DNA from: Dehalococcoidia bacterium
GTDB taxonomy: Bacteria > Chloroflexota > Dehalococcoidia > GIF9 > AB-539-J10
Direction of reading: 5' to 3'
Assembly: GCA_030611085.1 (NCBI GenBank)
Contig: JAUWQI010000007.1
Location: forward strand, 1-51,485
Length of the DNA: 51,485 bases
Part shown: piece by piece, positions 1 through 7,919 of the stretch
Layout of the letters: every line of letters starts with the position of its first letter
Numbering within the stretch: position 1 is the first letter of the stretch
The notes under the pieces: model-generated
Told to the model about the DNA's origin: nothing
The model's database searches: none
The model's input: the letters and a program-made list of their open reading frames with translations, nothing else
Made by a program: the position numbers and the translations under genes

Positions 1-28
1 AGTGCTTCCAGTGCTACCCTGGCTTTGA

Positions 29-526
29 ATGATGGGCTGTGTTTCCTGCGGTTCTGTTTCATGTTCTGCTCCTCCTATTTTTGTTATTTTAGGGGCAGAA
101 CCCGCTCTTAACAACCTGTCCGAAATTTGGGGACCACCTCAAAGTACCGAAGTTGAACAATTACTAGAAGAAGATATAGAAATGTTCATAGAGGGCAATC
201 CCCAGGCACTTGATAAAAATCTGAGAACATTCAAACGCCAATATGTGCTCAAATCAGGTGAAAGGATAGATTTGCTTCTTAAAGATAAAGAAGGTCTCGT
301 GGTTGTTGAAATGAAGAAGGGAGCGATAGGTAGAGAAGCGTTTAATCAGATTACGAAATACCTTAAAGAAGTTAAAAGCGAATCCAAATGTAAGGTTAGG
401 GGTGTTATAGTTTGCAGGGATGTATTACCCATCTTTGAAGACTTCTTTTTGAAGAAGGTAGCAGAGGGCAAAATTAAAGTTTACCTTTACTCTTGGAAGT
501 TTAATTTACGACCCTTGCAATCATAA
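29..526 (+). CDS. NucS/RecB-like PD-(D/E)xK nuclease domain protein, possibly truncated
   Basis: The 165-residue product resembles the C-terminal nuclease domain of NucS (DUF91-like) proteins. Residues 45-65 match the leading helix of that domain. The PD-(D/E)xK core is visible as D81 in ERIDLLL, then E94 and K96 in VVVEMKKG, followed by a QxxxY motif (Q107-Y111). The fold normally cuts DNA with Mg2+. The first 40 residues (Cys/Ser rich) look unlike the family, and an in-frame TGA lies directly before the ATG at 29, so the annotated start may be wrong or the gene may be a remnant of a longer nuclease lacking its N-terminal DNA-binding domain. It lies just before two DNA-repair-like genes on the same strand. 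The nuclease call is fairly sure; the substrate and activity are unknown. Confidence 0.6.
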   Translation: MMGCVSCGSVSCSAPPIFVILGAEPALNNLSEIWGPPQSTEVEQLLEEDIEMFIEGNPQALDKNLRTFKRQYVLKSGERIDLLLKDKEGLVVVEMKKGAIGREAFNQITKYLKEVKSESKCKVRGVIVCRDVLPIFEDFFLKKVAEGKIKVYLYSWKFNLRPLQS

Positions 527-554
527 GCATAAAAGATGATATGTGATAATTATG

Positions 555-704
555 TCCGACGCCAACTTAAAATTCCTTCGGAATTTTGGTCCTATCGGAC
601 TCGGACAACACAGTGTATGCAGTGTGCTCCGCTCACCCAAACCCACCTTTGGCGGGGCTTTGCAAACACGCAAAAACGTTAAACAAAGGCATGTGTTACC
701 CATT
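555..704. repeat. hairpin-rich stretch before the alkD-like gene
   Basis: This stretch carries a perfect 8-bp stem at 569-587 (AAAATTCC-TTC-GGAATTTT) and a further GTCC-TATC-GGAC stem. It could be translated as an N-terminal extension of the next gene, but nothing in it resembles the AlkD family. It is more likely a palindromic repeat or a weak terminator of the upstream gene. Confidence 0.4.
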
Positions 705-716
705 ATGAGGCCAAAA

Positions 717-1394
717 ATGCAATACAGCGATATCCTTAAGCAACTGAAATCCTTATCTAATCCCAAAGCAATAGAGGGGATGGCAAAGTATGGAATTACG
801 CCAGAGAAAACCTACGGGGTGTCAATCCCAAACCTGAGAAGGATTGCTAAGGAAATAGGAATAGACCACGAGCTGGCTCAGCAGCTTTGGGCATCAGGTA
901 TCCGTGAAACCCGGATACTTGCGAGCATGATTGATGCTCCAGAGATAGTAACTGAGGAACAAATGGAAAGTTGGGTAAAAGACTTTGATTACTGGGAGAT
1001 TTGCGACCAATGCTGTCAGAATCTCTTTGAGAAAACTAGATTTGCCTATCAAAAAGCGGTTGAATGGAGTTCGAACGATGAAGAGTTTATCAAGAGGGCA
1101 GGGTTTGTATTGATGGCTCGATTAGCTTTCAAAGATAAGGGAGTGGAGGATGGGCAATTTGAGGAATTTCTCGGAATCATAAATAGAGAGGCATCCGATA
1201 GTAGAAACTTTGTTAGAAAGGCAGTTAATTGGGCATTAAGACAAATTGGGAAAAGGAATCTCAATTTGAACAAGAAGGCGGCTGAAACCGCTAAAGAGAT
1301 TCAGGAAATAGATTCAAGGAGCGCTAGATGGGTTGCCTCCGACGCAATTCGGGAGTTAACCAGTAAAGCAGTTCAAGAAAGGCTGCGGAATTAA
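717..1394 (+). CDS. DNA alkylation repair protein, AlkD-like HEAT-repeat family
   Basis: The product matches the DNA alkylation repair (AlkD/AlkC) family of HEAT-like repeat glycosylases that excise positively charged alkylated bases. Visible family features are the N-terminal helices with GVSIPNLRRIAKEIG (residues 34-48), the aromatic WEICDQCCQNLFEKT segment (93-107), and the C-terminal FVRKAVNWALRQIGKRN (165-181). The open frame begins at 543, but residues coded by 543-716 are repeat-derived. I choose the ATG at 717 because it gives 225 residues, close to AlkD length, and has TGAGG about seven bases upstream; the ATG at 705 is the alternative. The neighbours are a nuclease-like gene and a HhH-type protein, which fits a small repair group. 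Confidence 0.85.
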   Translation: MQYSDILKQLKSLSNPKAIEGMAKYGITPEKTYGVSIPNLRRIAKEIGIDHELAQQLWASGIRETRILASMIDAPEIVTEEQMESWVKDFDYWEICDQCCQNLFEKTRFAYQKAVEWSSNDEEFIKRAGFVLMARLAFKDKGVEDGQFEEFLGIINREASDSRNFVRKAVNWALRQIGKRNLNLNKKAAETAKEIQEIDSRSARWVASDAIRELTSKAVQERLRN

Positions 1395-1412
1395 GAAGGA
1401 ATTTATAGCCTC

Positions 1413-1571
1413 CCGCGTAATGTCGTATAAAGTTCCTCTCCCTTGAAGGGAGAGGATTGTAGTTGCCTGATTCATCAGGCTTAGCCCAATAAATTGGGCA
1501 ACTACATTGTTGTTAAATAGCCTTACGCTCTCCCGCTGGGGGAGGGAGAATTATAAGGAATCTTGCAATTG
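1413..1571. repeat. 157-bp repeat element, copy A
   Basis: This intergenic element recurs almost identically at 3683-3838. It contains a CTCTCCCTTGAAGGGAGAG hairpin near the left end, GATTGTAGTTGCC, a perfect GCCCAATAAATTGGGC palindrome, and a purine-rich GGGAGGGAGAATTATAA right part ending in TTGCAATTG. The imperfect terminal inverted repeats suggest a MITE or REP-like element. Its right end overlaps the TTG start proposed for the next gene. Fragments also occur at 10548-10575 and 39514-39555. Confidence 0.85.
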
Positions 1572-2297
1572 GATTTAGCATCGAGGAGCCCTGTGAAAGA
1601 TTTGCCCAAAGTTGTAAATGCATATATGTCCAGAACGACTGGGCTTAGGGAACATTGCGCTCGATGCTTGCGAACTGAACGGTGGGGTGGAAGTGTAGTA
1701 TTGATGATTGTTGACGCCGCGTTTACTTCTATTGGCCTTAATTACTTTACCGCCGTAGTCCCCAAGGTGATGAAGTTTAAGGAGGAACTAGTTGATTGTG
1801 GCGAGGTTACGGGACTTGAAGGCCTGAGCAATCTTCCAGAAGAGAAGGCGGAAAGCATCTGGAGAAATAGGAGGTCATGGCAAGCAGCAAAATCTATTGC
1901 TTCTTATCTTTGTGAACTGGGAAAAGCGGAAGGACTGGATGAGCGAAGAGCCTTTCGCTTTTGGGCCGCTAATTCGCAGCTCGAAGGCTGGAGGGAAGAC
2001 CCCATAGGCAAAATCAGTGGAGTTGGCATTACTACATTTCAATATCTGAGGATGATGGGAGGTATAGATACAGCAATGCCTGATAAGATAGTAAGGAGAG
2101 TAGTTAAGCAAATCCTCGATGAAGCTGAGTTTGATATGCCAACCAAAGGGGATTTAGATTTAGTCAGGACAATTGAGCGATTGTCAGAACTCTCGGGTTA
2201 CAGACCTATCGAGATATGCTGGATGACATGGCTCATTCAACCCGAGGGGAAAATGGTGAGGATGGAGAAGTATCGGAATCTTCTGGACAAAATATAA
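1563..2297 (+). CDS. helix-hairpin-helix protein resembling HhH-GPD DNA glycosylases
   Basis: I do not recognise a named family for the 244-residue product. Its C-terminal half carries ISGVGITTFQYLRMMGG (about 152-168), a helix-hairpin-helix with the GVG hairpin, followed by PDKIVRRVVKQI (173-184). That pairing recalls the HhH plus catalytic Asp (VDTHVRR) layout of HhH-GPD base-excision glycosylases, with D174 in the Asp position. No FeS cluster loop is seen; the only CxxC is at 33-36. The TTG at 1563 lies in the repeat element, so the real start may be the ATG at 1626 (MSRTTGLREHC). A role in DNA binding or base excision is inference, helped by the AlkD-like neighbour. Confidence 0.55.
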   Translation: MQLDLASRSPVKDLPKVVNAYMSRTTGLREHCARCLRTERWGGSVVLMIVDAAFTSIGLNYFTAVVPKVMKFKEELVDCGEVTGLEGLSNLPEEKAESIWRNRRSWQAAKSIASYLCELGKAEGLDERRAFRFWAANSQLEGWREDPIGKISGVGITTFQYLRMMGGIDTAMPDKIVRRVVKQILDEAEFDMPTKGDLDLVRTIERLSELSGYRPIEICWMTWLIQPEGKMVRMEKYRNLLDKI

Positions 2298-2445
2298 AAT
2301 GAGCCGCCGCTCCTTTTATGGCTCATCATGTAATGCGCTATAGGAAAAGGAAGCTCCTAGTTAAATACCCTCCAAATGTATAGTCTTAATCTTCCTAATA
2401 CTAAAGTTAAAATGGCTTGTTACAGGGGTGTTTAGCAACCCTATT

Positions 2446-2567
2446 TGTCATTCTGAGCTCTATGGGCGAAGAATCTCTTTAGACTCTTCGCGGAGTTTAT
2501 CCTGAGTGAGATTCTTCAGTCGCTCCTCTCCTTCAGAATGACAAGAGGCGAAGGGCTCAGAGTGACA
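2446..2567. repeat. dispersed palindromic repeat (TGTCATTCTGAG type)
   Basis: The element begins TGTCATTCTGAG, runs through GAGTTTATCCTGAGTGAGAT and ends near TTCAGAATGACA, with a second partial copy of the end as CTCAGAGTGACA. The ATTCT/AGAAT ends form an imperfect palindrome. The same core recurs at 8123-8199, 14808-14871 and 15131-15192, and a related short copy is at 22312-22368. Confidence 0.85.
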
Positions 2568-2607
2568 TTTATTCAACTAGTTAATAAACACTCGCTTGTT
2601 ACCTCTA

Positions 2608-2636
2608 TTGACATCCACTCGCGTAGCTAGTATCTT
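2608..2636 (+). promoter_or_regulatory. predicted sigma70 promoter for the membrane-protein gene
   Basis: A perfect TTGACA (2608-2613) is followed after 17 bases by TATCTT (2631-2636), giving a leader of about 70 bases before the ATG at 2716. Confidence 0.6.
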
Positions 2637-2715
2637 AATTCTTACAGTTGAAAGTGTTAGGAAGATATTTGATTTAAGGCAGCACCTATTTACCAAATGA
2701 CAGGAAAGCTAGTAT

Positions 2716-3603
2716 ATGCGTATTGTTAGAGGGATTTTCTCGGGTATCTTTAGCTTTGTGTTGGTTGTTGTTCTGGTCGTTCTAGGCATTGTTACCACTA
2801 TAAACCTTACCATCCTCAATCCAAATTTTGTCATCTCCGAACTCGATAAATTAGATGCCTACCCAATCATTACTGACCAGGTGAAAAACCAATTGCCCGA
2901 AGAAGAACCATACATAGCTCAAATTGCAGATGAAACCCTCGCTGAACTCGAACCATGGATGAAAGAGCAGGTTACCACTATCGTTCCCAGTGGCTATGCT
3001 TATCTTAAGGGAGAGGAAGAGCTCAATATAGTTATTCCATTAGGGCAAGTAAGAGCTAGCCTTAAGGAAAATTTGGCGGAAGCTATGCGCGAATCTCCCC
3101 CACCTGAGTTAGAAGGACTTCCGCCGGAGCAGATAGAGGCCTTCATATCCCAAGCATGTGCCGAGATAGATAGCCATGTCCCACAGCAAATCGAGATTAA
3201 TGAAGCCTTTCTGGGACCAGAAATAGTAACGCAACTTCAGAAAGCAAAGGAAATTATTGGTTACATTGAGTTTGGCTATAAAGCCTTGATTGGGCTAGCC
3301 ACTCTGCTGATATTAATTATAGCTTTGATACAATGGTGGCGTGCCAAGCCTATTACCCGTTATATCAGCATATCATTTACCGTAGCTGGTGTTCTCAGTC
3401 TCGTGAGCACTATAGCTGCCAGACACTTTGACTTCCAAGCAATCCAGCTTGATATCCCTCCTGAGATTGGTGCAAAGTTGCCCCAGTTAATCAGCGATAC
3501 CACCTCTCCCTTACTGATATATAGCGTGGCATTTCTGGTTGTCGGCATAGGGCTAATTGCGCTCTCCGTTAAGCTCAAATCTCCCGATGTCGAAAACATA
3601 TAG
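2716..3603 (+). CDS. four-TM membrane protein of unknown function
   Basis: I do not recognise this 295-residue protein. It has an N-terminal hydrophobic segment (about 7-30), a long extracytoplasmic domain of about 155 residues rich in Glu, Pro and Gln, and then three membrane helices near 188-206, 216-234 and 266-286. The layout resembles small envelope proteins in which one external domain is tethered between helices. No catalytic motif is visible. A weak AGGAAAG ribosome site precedes the ATG and a good promoter lies 80 bases upstream, so it is probably a real, independently transcribed gene. A repeat element follows it. Confidence 0.65.
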   Translation: MRIVRGIFSGIFSFVLVVVLVVLGIVTTINLTILNPNFVISELDKLDAYPIITDQVKNQLPEEEPYIAQIADETLAELEPWMKEQVTTIVPSGYAYLKGEEELNIVIPLGQVRASLKENLAEAMRESPPPELEGLPPEQIEAFISQACAEIDSHVPQQIEINEAFLGPEIVTQLQKAKEIIGYIEFGYKALIGLATLLILIIALIQWWRAKPITRYISISFTVAGVLSLVSTIAARHFDFQAIQLDIPPEIGAKLPQLISDTTSPLLIYSVAFLVVGIGLIALSVKLKSPDVENI

Positions 3604-3682
3604 GAAACCTTCATTATAGTGATGAATGGTTACAAGCACGTAAAATGTTCGCTGTAAGATATAAGATATTAACTATAGTTAA

Positions 3683-3838
3683 CCGCATAATCTCGTATAA
3701 AATTCCTGTCCCTTGAAGGGGGAGGATTGTAGTTGCCTGATTCATCAGGCTTAGCCCAATAAATTGGGCAACTACACTGTTAAATAGCCTCACCCCTCCC
3801 GCTAGAGGAAGGAGAATTATAATGAATTTTGCAATTGA
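3683..3838. repeat. 157-bp repeat element, copy B
   Basis: This is the second copy of the element at 1413-1571, in the same orientation. It carries the same CCCTTGAAGGG hairpin, the GCCCAATAAATTGGGC palindrome and the GGAGAATTATAA right part ending in TTGCAATTGA. A few substitutions and a short deletion after the palindrome separate the copies. Confidence 0.85.
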
Positions 3839-3854
3839 CTATAAAATCCTCTAG

Positions 3855-4514
3855 GTGGAGTGGCATAACAACAAAATGTTAAATCTTCTTTTTATGAAAG
3901 TTTTTGCGGTAATTACCCTGATCTCGGCTGCTTTTGTGCCTCAATACATAATACGCCATAGAGAAAAGGAAGCCACCAGTCAAATATCCTCTAAGCCTGT
4001 AGCTTCGTTCTTCGCAATAATGAGTTTAACATTCGTTTTCCTGGTTATAGCGCACACAATCCTTCTCTTTCGAGATATGTATCCTGATATGCCATTTATC
4101 TTCTCCACGCCTATAGATTTGTCTTTGCAGCTTGTCGGGGTCGCATTGATATGCGCATCGTTGTCCCTTGCTATTTGGGGAGCCTTTTCCTTGGGTGAAT
4201 TTGCCGGAGACCTTCGGTTAAAGAAAGGGCACCGAGTAATCAAGACCGGTGTTTATCATTGGGTGAGGCATCCATTATACTCATCGCTTATCTTCTGGTG
4301 TGCTGGAAGTCTCCTATTCTTTAAAAGTTTCCTTTTCTTGATTCTCTTCGTCCTGGTGCCGGCAGTTTATCTCGAGGCGAAGTCGGAGGGAAAATCGCTC
4401 ATTGAGGCTTTCGGCGAGGAATATGAGAACTACCGTGCCACTACTGGCATGTTCTTTCCTAAAGTATTCAAGGGGAGGGAAACATCATTGAGAAAATCTC
4501 GGCCCAAAAGGTAA
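3855..4514 (+). CDS. isoprenylcysteine carboxyl methyltransferase-like membrane protein
   Basis: The 219-residue product has at least four membrane helices (about 10-25, 48-68, 92-115, 140-165) and the C-terminal signature of the ICMT/PEMT family: KTGVYHWVRHPLYSSLIFW, then EEYENYRATTGMFFP. In characterised relatives this region binds S-adenosylmethionine at the membrane face. The substrate in bacteria is usually unknown and may be a lipid or small molecule. The start is uncertain: GTG at 3855 has poor upstream sequence, while the ATG at 3876 has GGAG rather far upstream. Copy B of the repeat ends just before the gene. Confidence 0.75.
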   Translation: MEWHNNKMLNLLFMKVFAVITLISAAFVPQYIIRHREKEATSQISSKPVASFFAIMSLTFVFLVIAHTILLFRDMYPDMPFIFSTPIDLSLQLVGVALICASLSLAIWGAFSLGEFAGDLRLKKGHRVIKTGVYHWVRHPLYSSLIFWCAGSLLFFKSFLFLILFVLVPAVYLEAKSEGKSLIEAFGEEYENYRATTGMFFPKVFKGRETSLRKSRPKR

Positions 4515-4571
4515 ACCTTTGAAGGCTTTTCTCGTTTATAATGTTAAACTGGAATAGAAGGAGGCAAATAA

Positions 4572-5405
4572 ATGAATAAGTGGCTCAAATTTTCAATCCC
4601 ACTATTGCTAATTATGGGATTAGTGCTAACTAGTGGCTGTGCACGAGCAGGTTATTACCCGCCAGAGCCAACACCAATGTCGCCGCCACCACCAGAGGAA
4701 TTTACTGATAAAGGCTATCCAAATGCAGGTGGATTCGCACCTGAGGCGATAAACACAGAGCGTAAAATCATAAAGACTGGCCACATAACTTTAGAAGTAG
4801 AGGCTATAGCTGAGGCTATAGATAAGGTTGCTGAGGTAGCCGATGAACTAGGTGGCTATGTGGTTTCCTCTCATAAAAGCGAAGGTGAAAAGAGAACTTC
4901 GGGCTATATCACCATTCGAGTTCCCGCTGATATATTTGATGAAGCCTTCAATAGACTTCGCCAGTTGGCAGTAAGTGTGCCCGATGAAAGCACCGAGGCG
5001 AAGGATGTAACTGAAGAATATATTGACCTGCAAGCGCGACTACATAACCTTGAAGCTACCGAAACCCAGTACCTGGCATTGCTGGAGAAAGCGGAAACGG
5101 TGGAGGAAATGTTAAAAGTGCAGCAGGCGCTTTCCAATGTGCGCGGGCAAATTGAGCAGATTGAAGGGCGTATAAAATACCTGGAGCGAACCTCAGATAT
5201 GTCACTTATCGAGGTAGGCCTAAAGGAAACTAAGCCTTTGGCTGAGTACTGGAACGCCTCCAATGCCTTCAGAGGAGCAGTACACGGGCTAACTACATTT
5301 GGAAGAGTTCTGGCAACCGTGCTAATGTGGCTCGGCGTTTTCTGCTGGCTCTGGATTCCACCCTTAGTAATCTGGCGCAGACGACGGCGAAGGGCAAAAA
5401 GCTAA
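4572..5405 (+). CDS. DUF4349 lipoprotein with C-terminal membrane anchor
   Basis: The protein starts with a lipoprotein signal peptide (hydrophobic 6-20, lipobox LTSGC with the lipidated Cys at about 23), followed by a Pro-rich linker. Residues 60-235 match DUF4349: ERKIIKTGHITLEVE at the start, GGYVVSSHKSEGEKRTSGYI in the middle, and a coiled-coil helix pair (DLQARLHNLEATETQYLALL to RGQIEQIEGRIKYLE). A membrane helix near 245-265 and an Arg-rich tail (RRRRRRAKS) close the protein. The family is exported and its function is not established; a cell-envelope role is likely. A GAAGGAGG ribosome site precedes the ATG. Confidence 0.85.
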   Translation: MNKWLKFSIPLLLIMGLVLTSGCARAGYYPPEPTPMSPPPPEEFTDKGYPNAGGFAPEAINTERKIIKTGHITLEVEAIAEAIDKVAEVADELGGYVVSSHKSEGEKRTSGYITIRVPADIFDEAFNRLRQLAVSVPDESTEAKDVTEEYIDLQARLHNLEATETQYLALLEKAETVEEMLKVQQALSNVRGQIEQIEGRIKYLERTSDMSLIEVGLKETKPLAEYWNASNAFRGAVHGLTTFGRVLATVLMWLGVFCWLWIPPLVIWRRRRRRAKS

Positions 5406-5451
5406 ACTCGCAGGAAGGAGAAACTTGTTTGTTATTTTGCCACCCTCACCC

Positions 5452-5492
5452 TATTCCACTTCCCTTAAAGGAGAGGCCAAGTGGGAGTTGTC
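5452..5492. repeat. hairpin between convergent genes
   Basis: CCACTT and AAGTGG flank a CCCTTAAAGGAGAGG segment related to the CCCTTGAAGGGAGAGG part of the 157-bp element. It sits between the DUF4349 gene and the convergent acyl-CoA dehydrogenase gene and could serve as a weak terminator, although no clear T-run follows. Confidence 0.4.
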
Positions 5493-5499
5493 TTTGGCT

Positions 5500-6633
5500 T
5501 TAAATTCCTGCCATGGTAGCTATCTTATCTAGGTGGAAATTGGCATCACCAAAGTTAACCTCCCAGGTTTTAGCTCGCTTAAAATAAAGTGGCAGGTCAT
5601 GATCTTCACAAAAACCGATAGCTCCGTGAATCTGATGGGATATAGTAGCAACCCTTCTGAACTTCTCGCTAGCCCAGGCTTTAGCCATGGCTACCTCTTG
5701 GGTTGCAGGGAGACCTTCGCTAAGCCGCCAAGCAGCCTCGTAAGTAATAAAAGAGCACCCATCAATATCGATTAGCATATCGGCACAATTAAATTGTATT
5801 GCTTCGAAGCTACCGATAGGATGACCAAATACCACCCTTTGCTTAGCGTAGTCTACCGTCATTTCCAGAACTTGTTTGGCGCCGCCAACCATCTCCGCAC
5901 ATTGCGCTACTGTAGCTTTCTCCAGCACCTTTTCCAAAACAGACCAGCCCTCATTGAGCTTGCCCAAGATGTTTTGTCTTGGTACCTTTACATTATCAAA
6001 GGTGACTTCGCACTGCTTATCCCCGACAACAGTCTCAAGCAAGGTGCAATTTATCCCCGGGCTTTTAGCATCAACCAAAAATAATGTAACCCCCTCCTCA
6101 GGTATCCCTGTTTCCTTAGTTCTGGCAGCGCAGATAAGATAATCGCTCACATGGGCGTCAGGGACAAAGAGTTTTGTTCCTTGAATTAAAAAGCTCCCGT
6201 TTTCCTGCACAGCCTTGGTTTGAATTCCATCAGCGCTATATCTAGCACTTGGCTCAGTTAGGGCTAAGGTTAAGAGTAGCTTTCCTTGAGCTAGCTTAGG
6301 CAAAAGTTCCTGTTTCTGCTCATCGCTTCCAGTTTCAAGAATAGTTACCCCTCCAAGGACCACGGTGGAAAAGAAAGGACCGGGCAGGCAAGCTCGTCCC
6401 ATCTCCTCAAGGAGCACCACTAAATCAAAAAAGCTTGCCCCACTACCGCCATACTCTTCGGGAATAATTAAGCCTAACCATCCTACTTCGCTTAGCTTCT
6501 GCCATAATTCAAGGGGATAACCTCTTTCATCTTTAGCCATTTCTCGAACTAATTTTTTAGGACATTCAGTAGCCAAGAAATCTCGAGCCGCTTTTCGTAA
6601 CATTTCTTGCTCTTCCGTTAAACTAAAATCCAT
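5500..6633 (-). CDS. acyl-CoA dehydrogenase, subunit lacking the canonical catalytic Glu
   Basis: The product (377 residues from the chosen start) has the acyl-CoA dehydrogenase fold: MDFSLTEEQEMLRKAARDFL at the N-terminus, the LALTEPSARYSADGIQT flavin-side strand, and the C-terminal helical domain with YAKQRVVFGHPIGSFEAIQ. Where the family has the catalytic Glu (IYEGT), this protein reads WEVNFGDANFH, with Phe in the Glu position. I choose the ATG at 6633, behind GGAGGCAGCA, over the longer open frame to 6702. It starts 31 bases after another acyl-CoA dehydrogenase gene. Known two-gene acyl-CoA dehydrogenases form a2b2 tetramers with one catalytic subunit, so this is probably the non-catalytic partner. 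The substrate is unknown. Confidence 0.85.
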   Translation of the reverse strand: MDFSLTEEQEMLRKAARDFLATECPKKLVREMAKDERGYPLELWQKLSEVGWLGLIIPEEYGGSGASFFDLVVLLEEMGRACLPGPFFSTVVLGGVTILETGSDEQKQELLPKLAQGKLLLTLALTEPSARYSADGIQTKAVQENGSFLIQGTKLFVPDAHVSDYLICAARTKETGIPEEGVTLFLVDAKSPGINCTLLETVVGDKQCEVTFDNVKVPRQNILGKLNEGWSVLEKVLEKATVAQCAEMVGGAKQVLEMTVDYAKQRVVFGHPIGSFEAIQFNCADMLIDIDGCSFITYEAAWRLSEGLPATQEVAMAKAWASEKFRRVATISHQIHGAIGFCEDHDLPLYFKRAKTWEVNFGDANFHLDKIATMAGI

Positions 6634-6664
6634 TGCTGCCTCCTTAGTCGCTTTGAAAATCCTA

Positions 6665-7840
6665 TTACCGGGGTAAGCCGAGACCTCTCTGAGCAATGAC
6701 AATTCGGTCTACCTCGGAACTTCCTGCCTCCAATGTATTACCTATGGAGCGAAGATAACGAGAGGGTGCTTGTCCATCTAAAGGAGCCCACTTGGAACCC
6801 TCGGTCAATACACCATAATGGCCTAAAACTTGACAAACTGTAGCAGTTACCCTTTGATTTACCTCCAAGCCATATACTTTAGTCATTGCCGCTTCATAAT
6901 TAGGTATAAGTCCTTTATCTAGCATCCAAATTGCCCGGTAATGAACTAATCGCGTTATCTCACACTCCACAATCAATTCCGCAAGGCGGTTCCTCAACGC
7001 AGAAGCAATAGGTTTTGTTTTCCGAGCATATTCCAGTGCGTCATCAAGATTTCGACGGGCTATACCGTAGGCTGGAATGCAAGAACGCTCAAAATCAAGC
7101 ACCCCCATAACTACAAACCACCCTCGATTTTTACCTCCTACTAAGTTCTCTTTAGGAACACGAACGTTATCAAAGAAAACTTCATTAAATTCAGATTCAC
7201 CAGCCATATTCGCTATAGGGATAATGCTAATGCCGGGAGTTTTCATATCCAGAAGGAAAAAGCTCAATCCTCTATAATTTGGAACTGCTTCAGGATCTGT
7301 TCTGGCTATGATAAAGCCCCAATCTGCTCGATGTGCTGCAGTAGTCCAACATTTCTGCCCATTGATGACGAAATAATCGCCATCCTCAACTGCTCTAGTT
7401 TGTAATGAAGCTAAGTCTGAGCCAGCATCACGTTCGCTTAGAAATTCACACCACATCGTCTCCCCTTTAGCAATTCCAGGAAGATGCCTTTTTTTCTGCT
7501 CTTCATTGCCAGATTTAAGAAGCATTGGAGCTAGCATGCCAACTCCAAAGGGGTCCAGCCCTGGGAACCTGTAATATGACAATTCCTCGGCGAGAATATG
7601 CTGAAGAAGCATTGAATTTCGCCCCCCATATTCCTTGGGCCAAGCTAAAGATAGCCAACCTTTAGCCCCAAGTTTCTTAGCCATTGCTCGATGTAAGCTC
7701 CATTGTTCATCATAAGGACCACCGGCGTTTGAAAAGAAATCCAAAGCATGCTCTCTCCACTTCGGGGGGAATTCTCTATCTACGAATTCCCGAACTTCTT
7801 TCCGGAAAGCTTCCTCTTCTGGGGTAAATGCAAAATCCAT
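6665..7840 (-). CDS. acyl-CoA dehydrogenase, subunit with catalytic Glu
   Basis: This 391-residue flavoprotein has the acyl-CoA dehydrogenase features MDFAFTPEEEAFRKEVREFV, CEFLSERDAGSDLASLQT (the flavin-binding S/T-E-P-like strand), INGQKCWTTAAHRADWG, and the C-terminal NTLEAGSSEVDRIVIAQRGL. The Glu of LEAGSSE lines up with the catalytic base of medium-chain enzymes. It oxidises an acyl-CoA to the enoyl-CoA and passes electrons to ETF. The ATG at 7840 follows AGGAGGCAAAG. It is the first gene of a two-gene operon with the 5500-6633 dehydrogenase, which lacks the catalytic Glu, suggesting a heteromeric enzyme. The substrate could be bulky or branched, as in sterol-type pairs, but that is inference. 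Confidence 0.9.
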   Translation of the reverse strand: MDFAFTPEEEAFRKEVREFVDREFPPKWREHALDFFSNAGGPYDEQWSLHRAMAKKLGAKGWLSLAWPKEYGGRNSMLLQHILAEELSYYRFPGLDPFGVGMLAPMLLKSGNEEQKKRHLPGIAKGETMWCEFLSERDAGSDLASLQTRAVEDGDYFVINGQKCWTTAAHRADWGFIIARTDPEAVPNYRGLSFFLLDMKTPGISIIPIANMAGESEFNEVFFDNVRVPKENLVGGKNRGWFVVMGVLDFERSCIPAYGIARRNLDDALEYARKTKPIASALRNRLAELIVECEITRLVHYRAIWMLDKGLIPNYEAAMTKVYGLEVNQRVTATVCQVLGHYGVLTEGSKWAPLDGQAPSRYLRSIGNTLEAGSSEVDRIVIAQRGLGLPR

Positions 7841-7889
7841 CTTTGCCTCCTCTACTGTCTCACCTATTCAGCAGGCTTCAATAATCAAG

Positions 7890-7919
7890 ATACTATCACA
7901 ATTCTGGGAGGACTATCAA
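7890..7919 (-). promoter_or_regulatory. predicted promoter of the acyl-CoA dehydrogenase pair
   Basis: On the minus strand TTGATA (7919-7914) is followed after 18 bases by TAGTAT (7895-7890), about 50 bases before the start codon at 7840. The -10 match is only four of six. Confidence 0.4.

Larger units (their letters stand above)
2298..2715. other. intergenic region with a palindromic repeat and a promoter
   Basis: No gene is supported in this 418-base stretch. It holds a long-form palindromic repeat (2446-2567) and a sigma70-type promoter (2608-2636) facing the next gene. The first 150 bases show nothing I can identify. Confidence 0.6.

Noticed and set aside
543-716. N-terminal 58 residues of the alkD-like ORF
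   Set aside because: They are coded by hairpin-rich sequence with no match to the family, and a better ribosome site lies before the ATG at 717.
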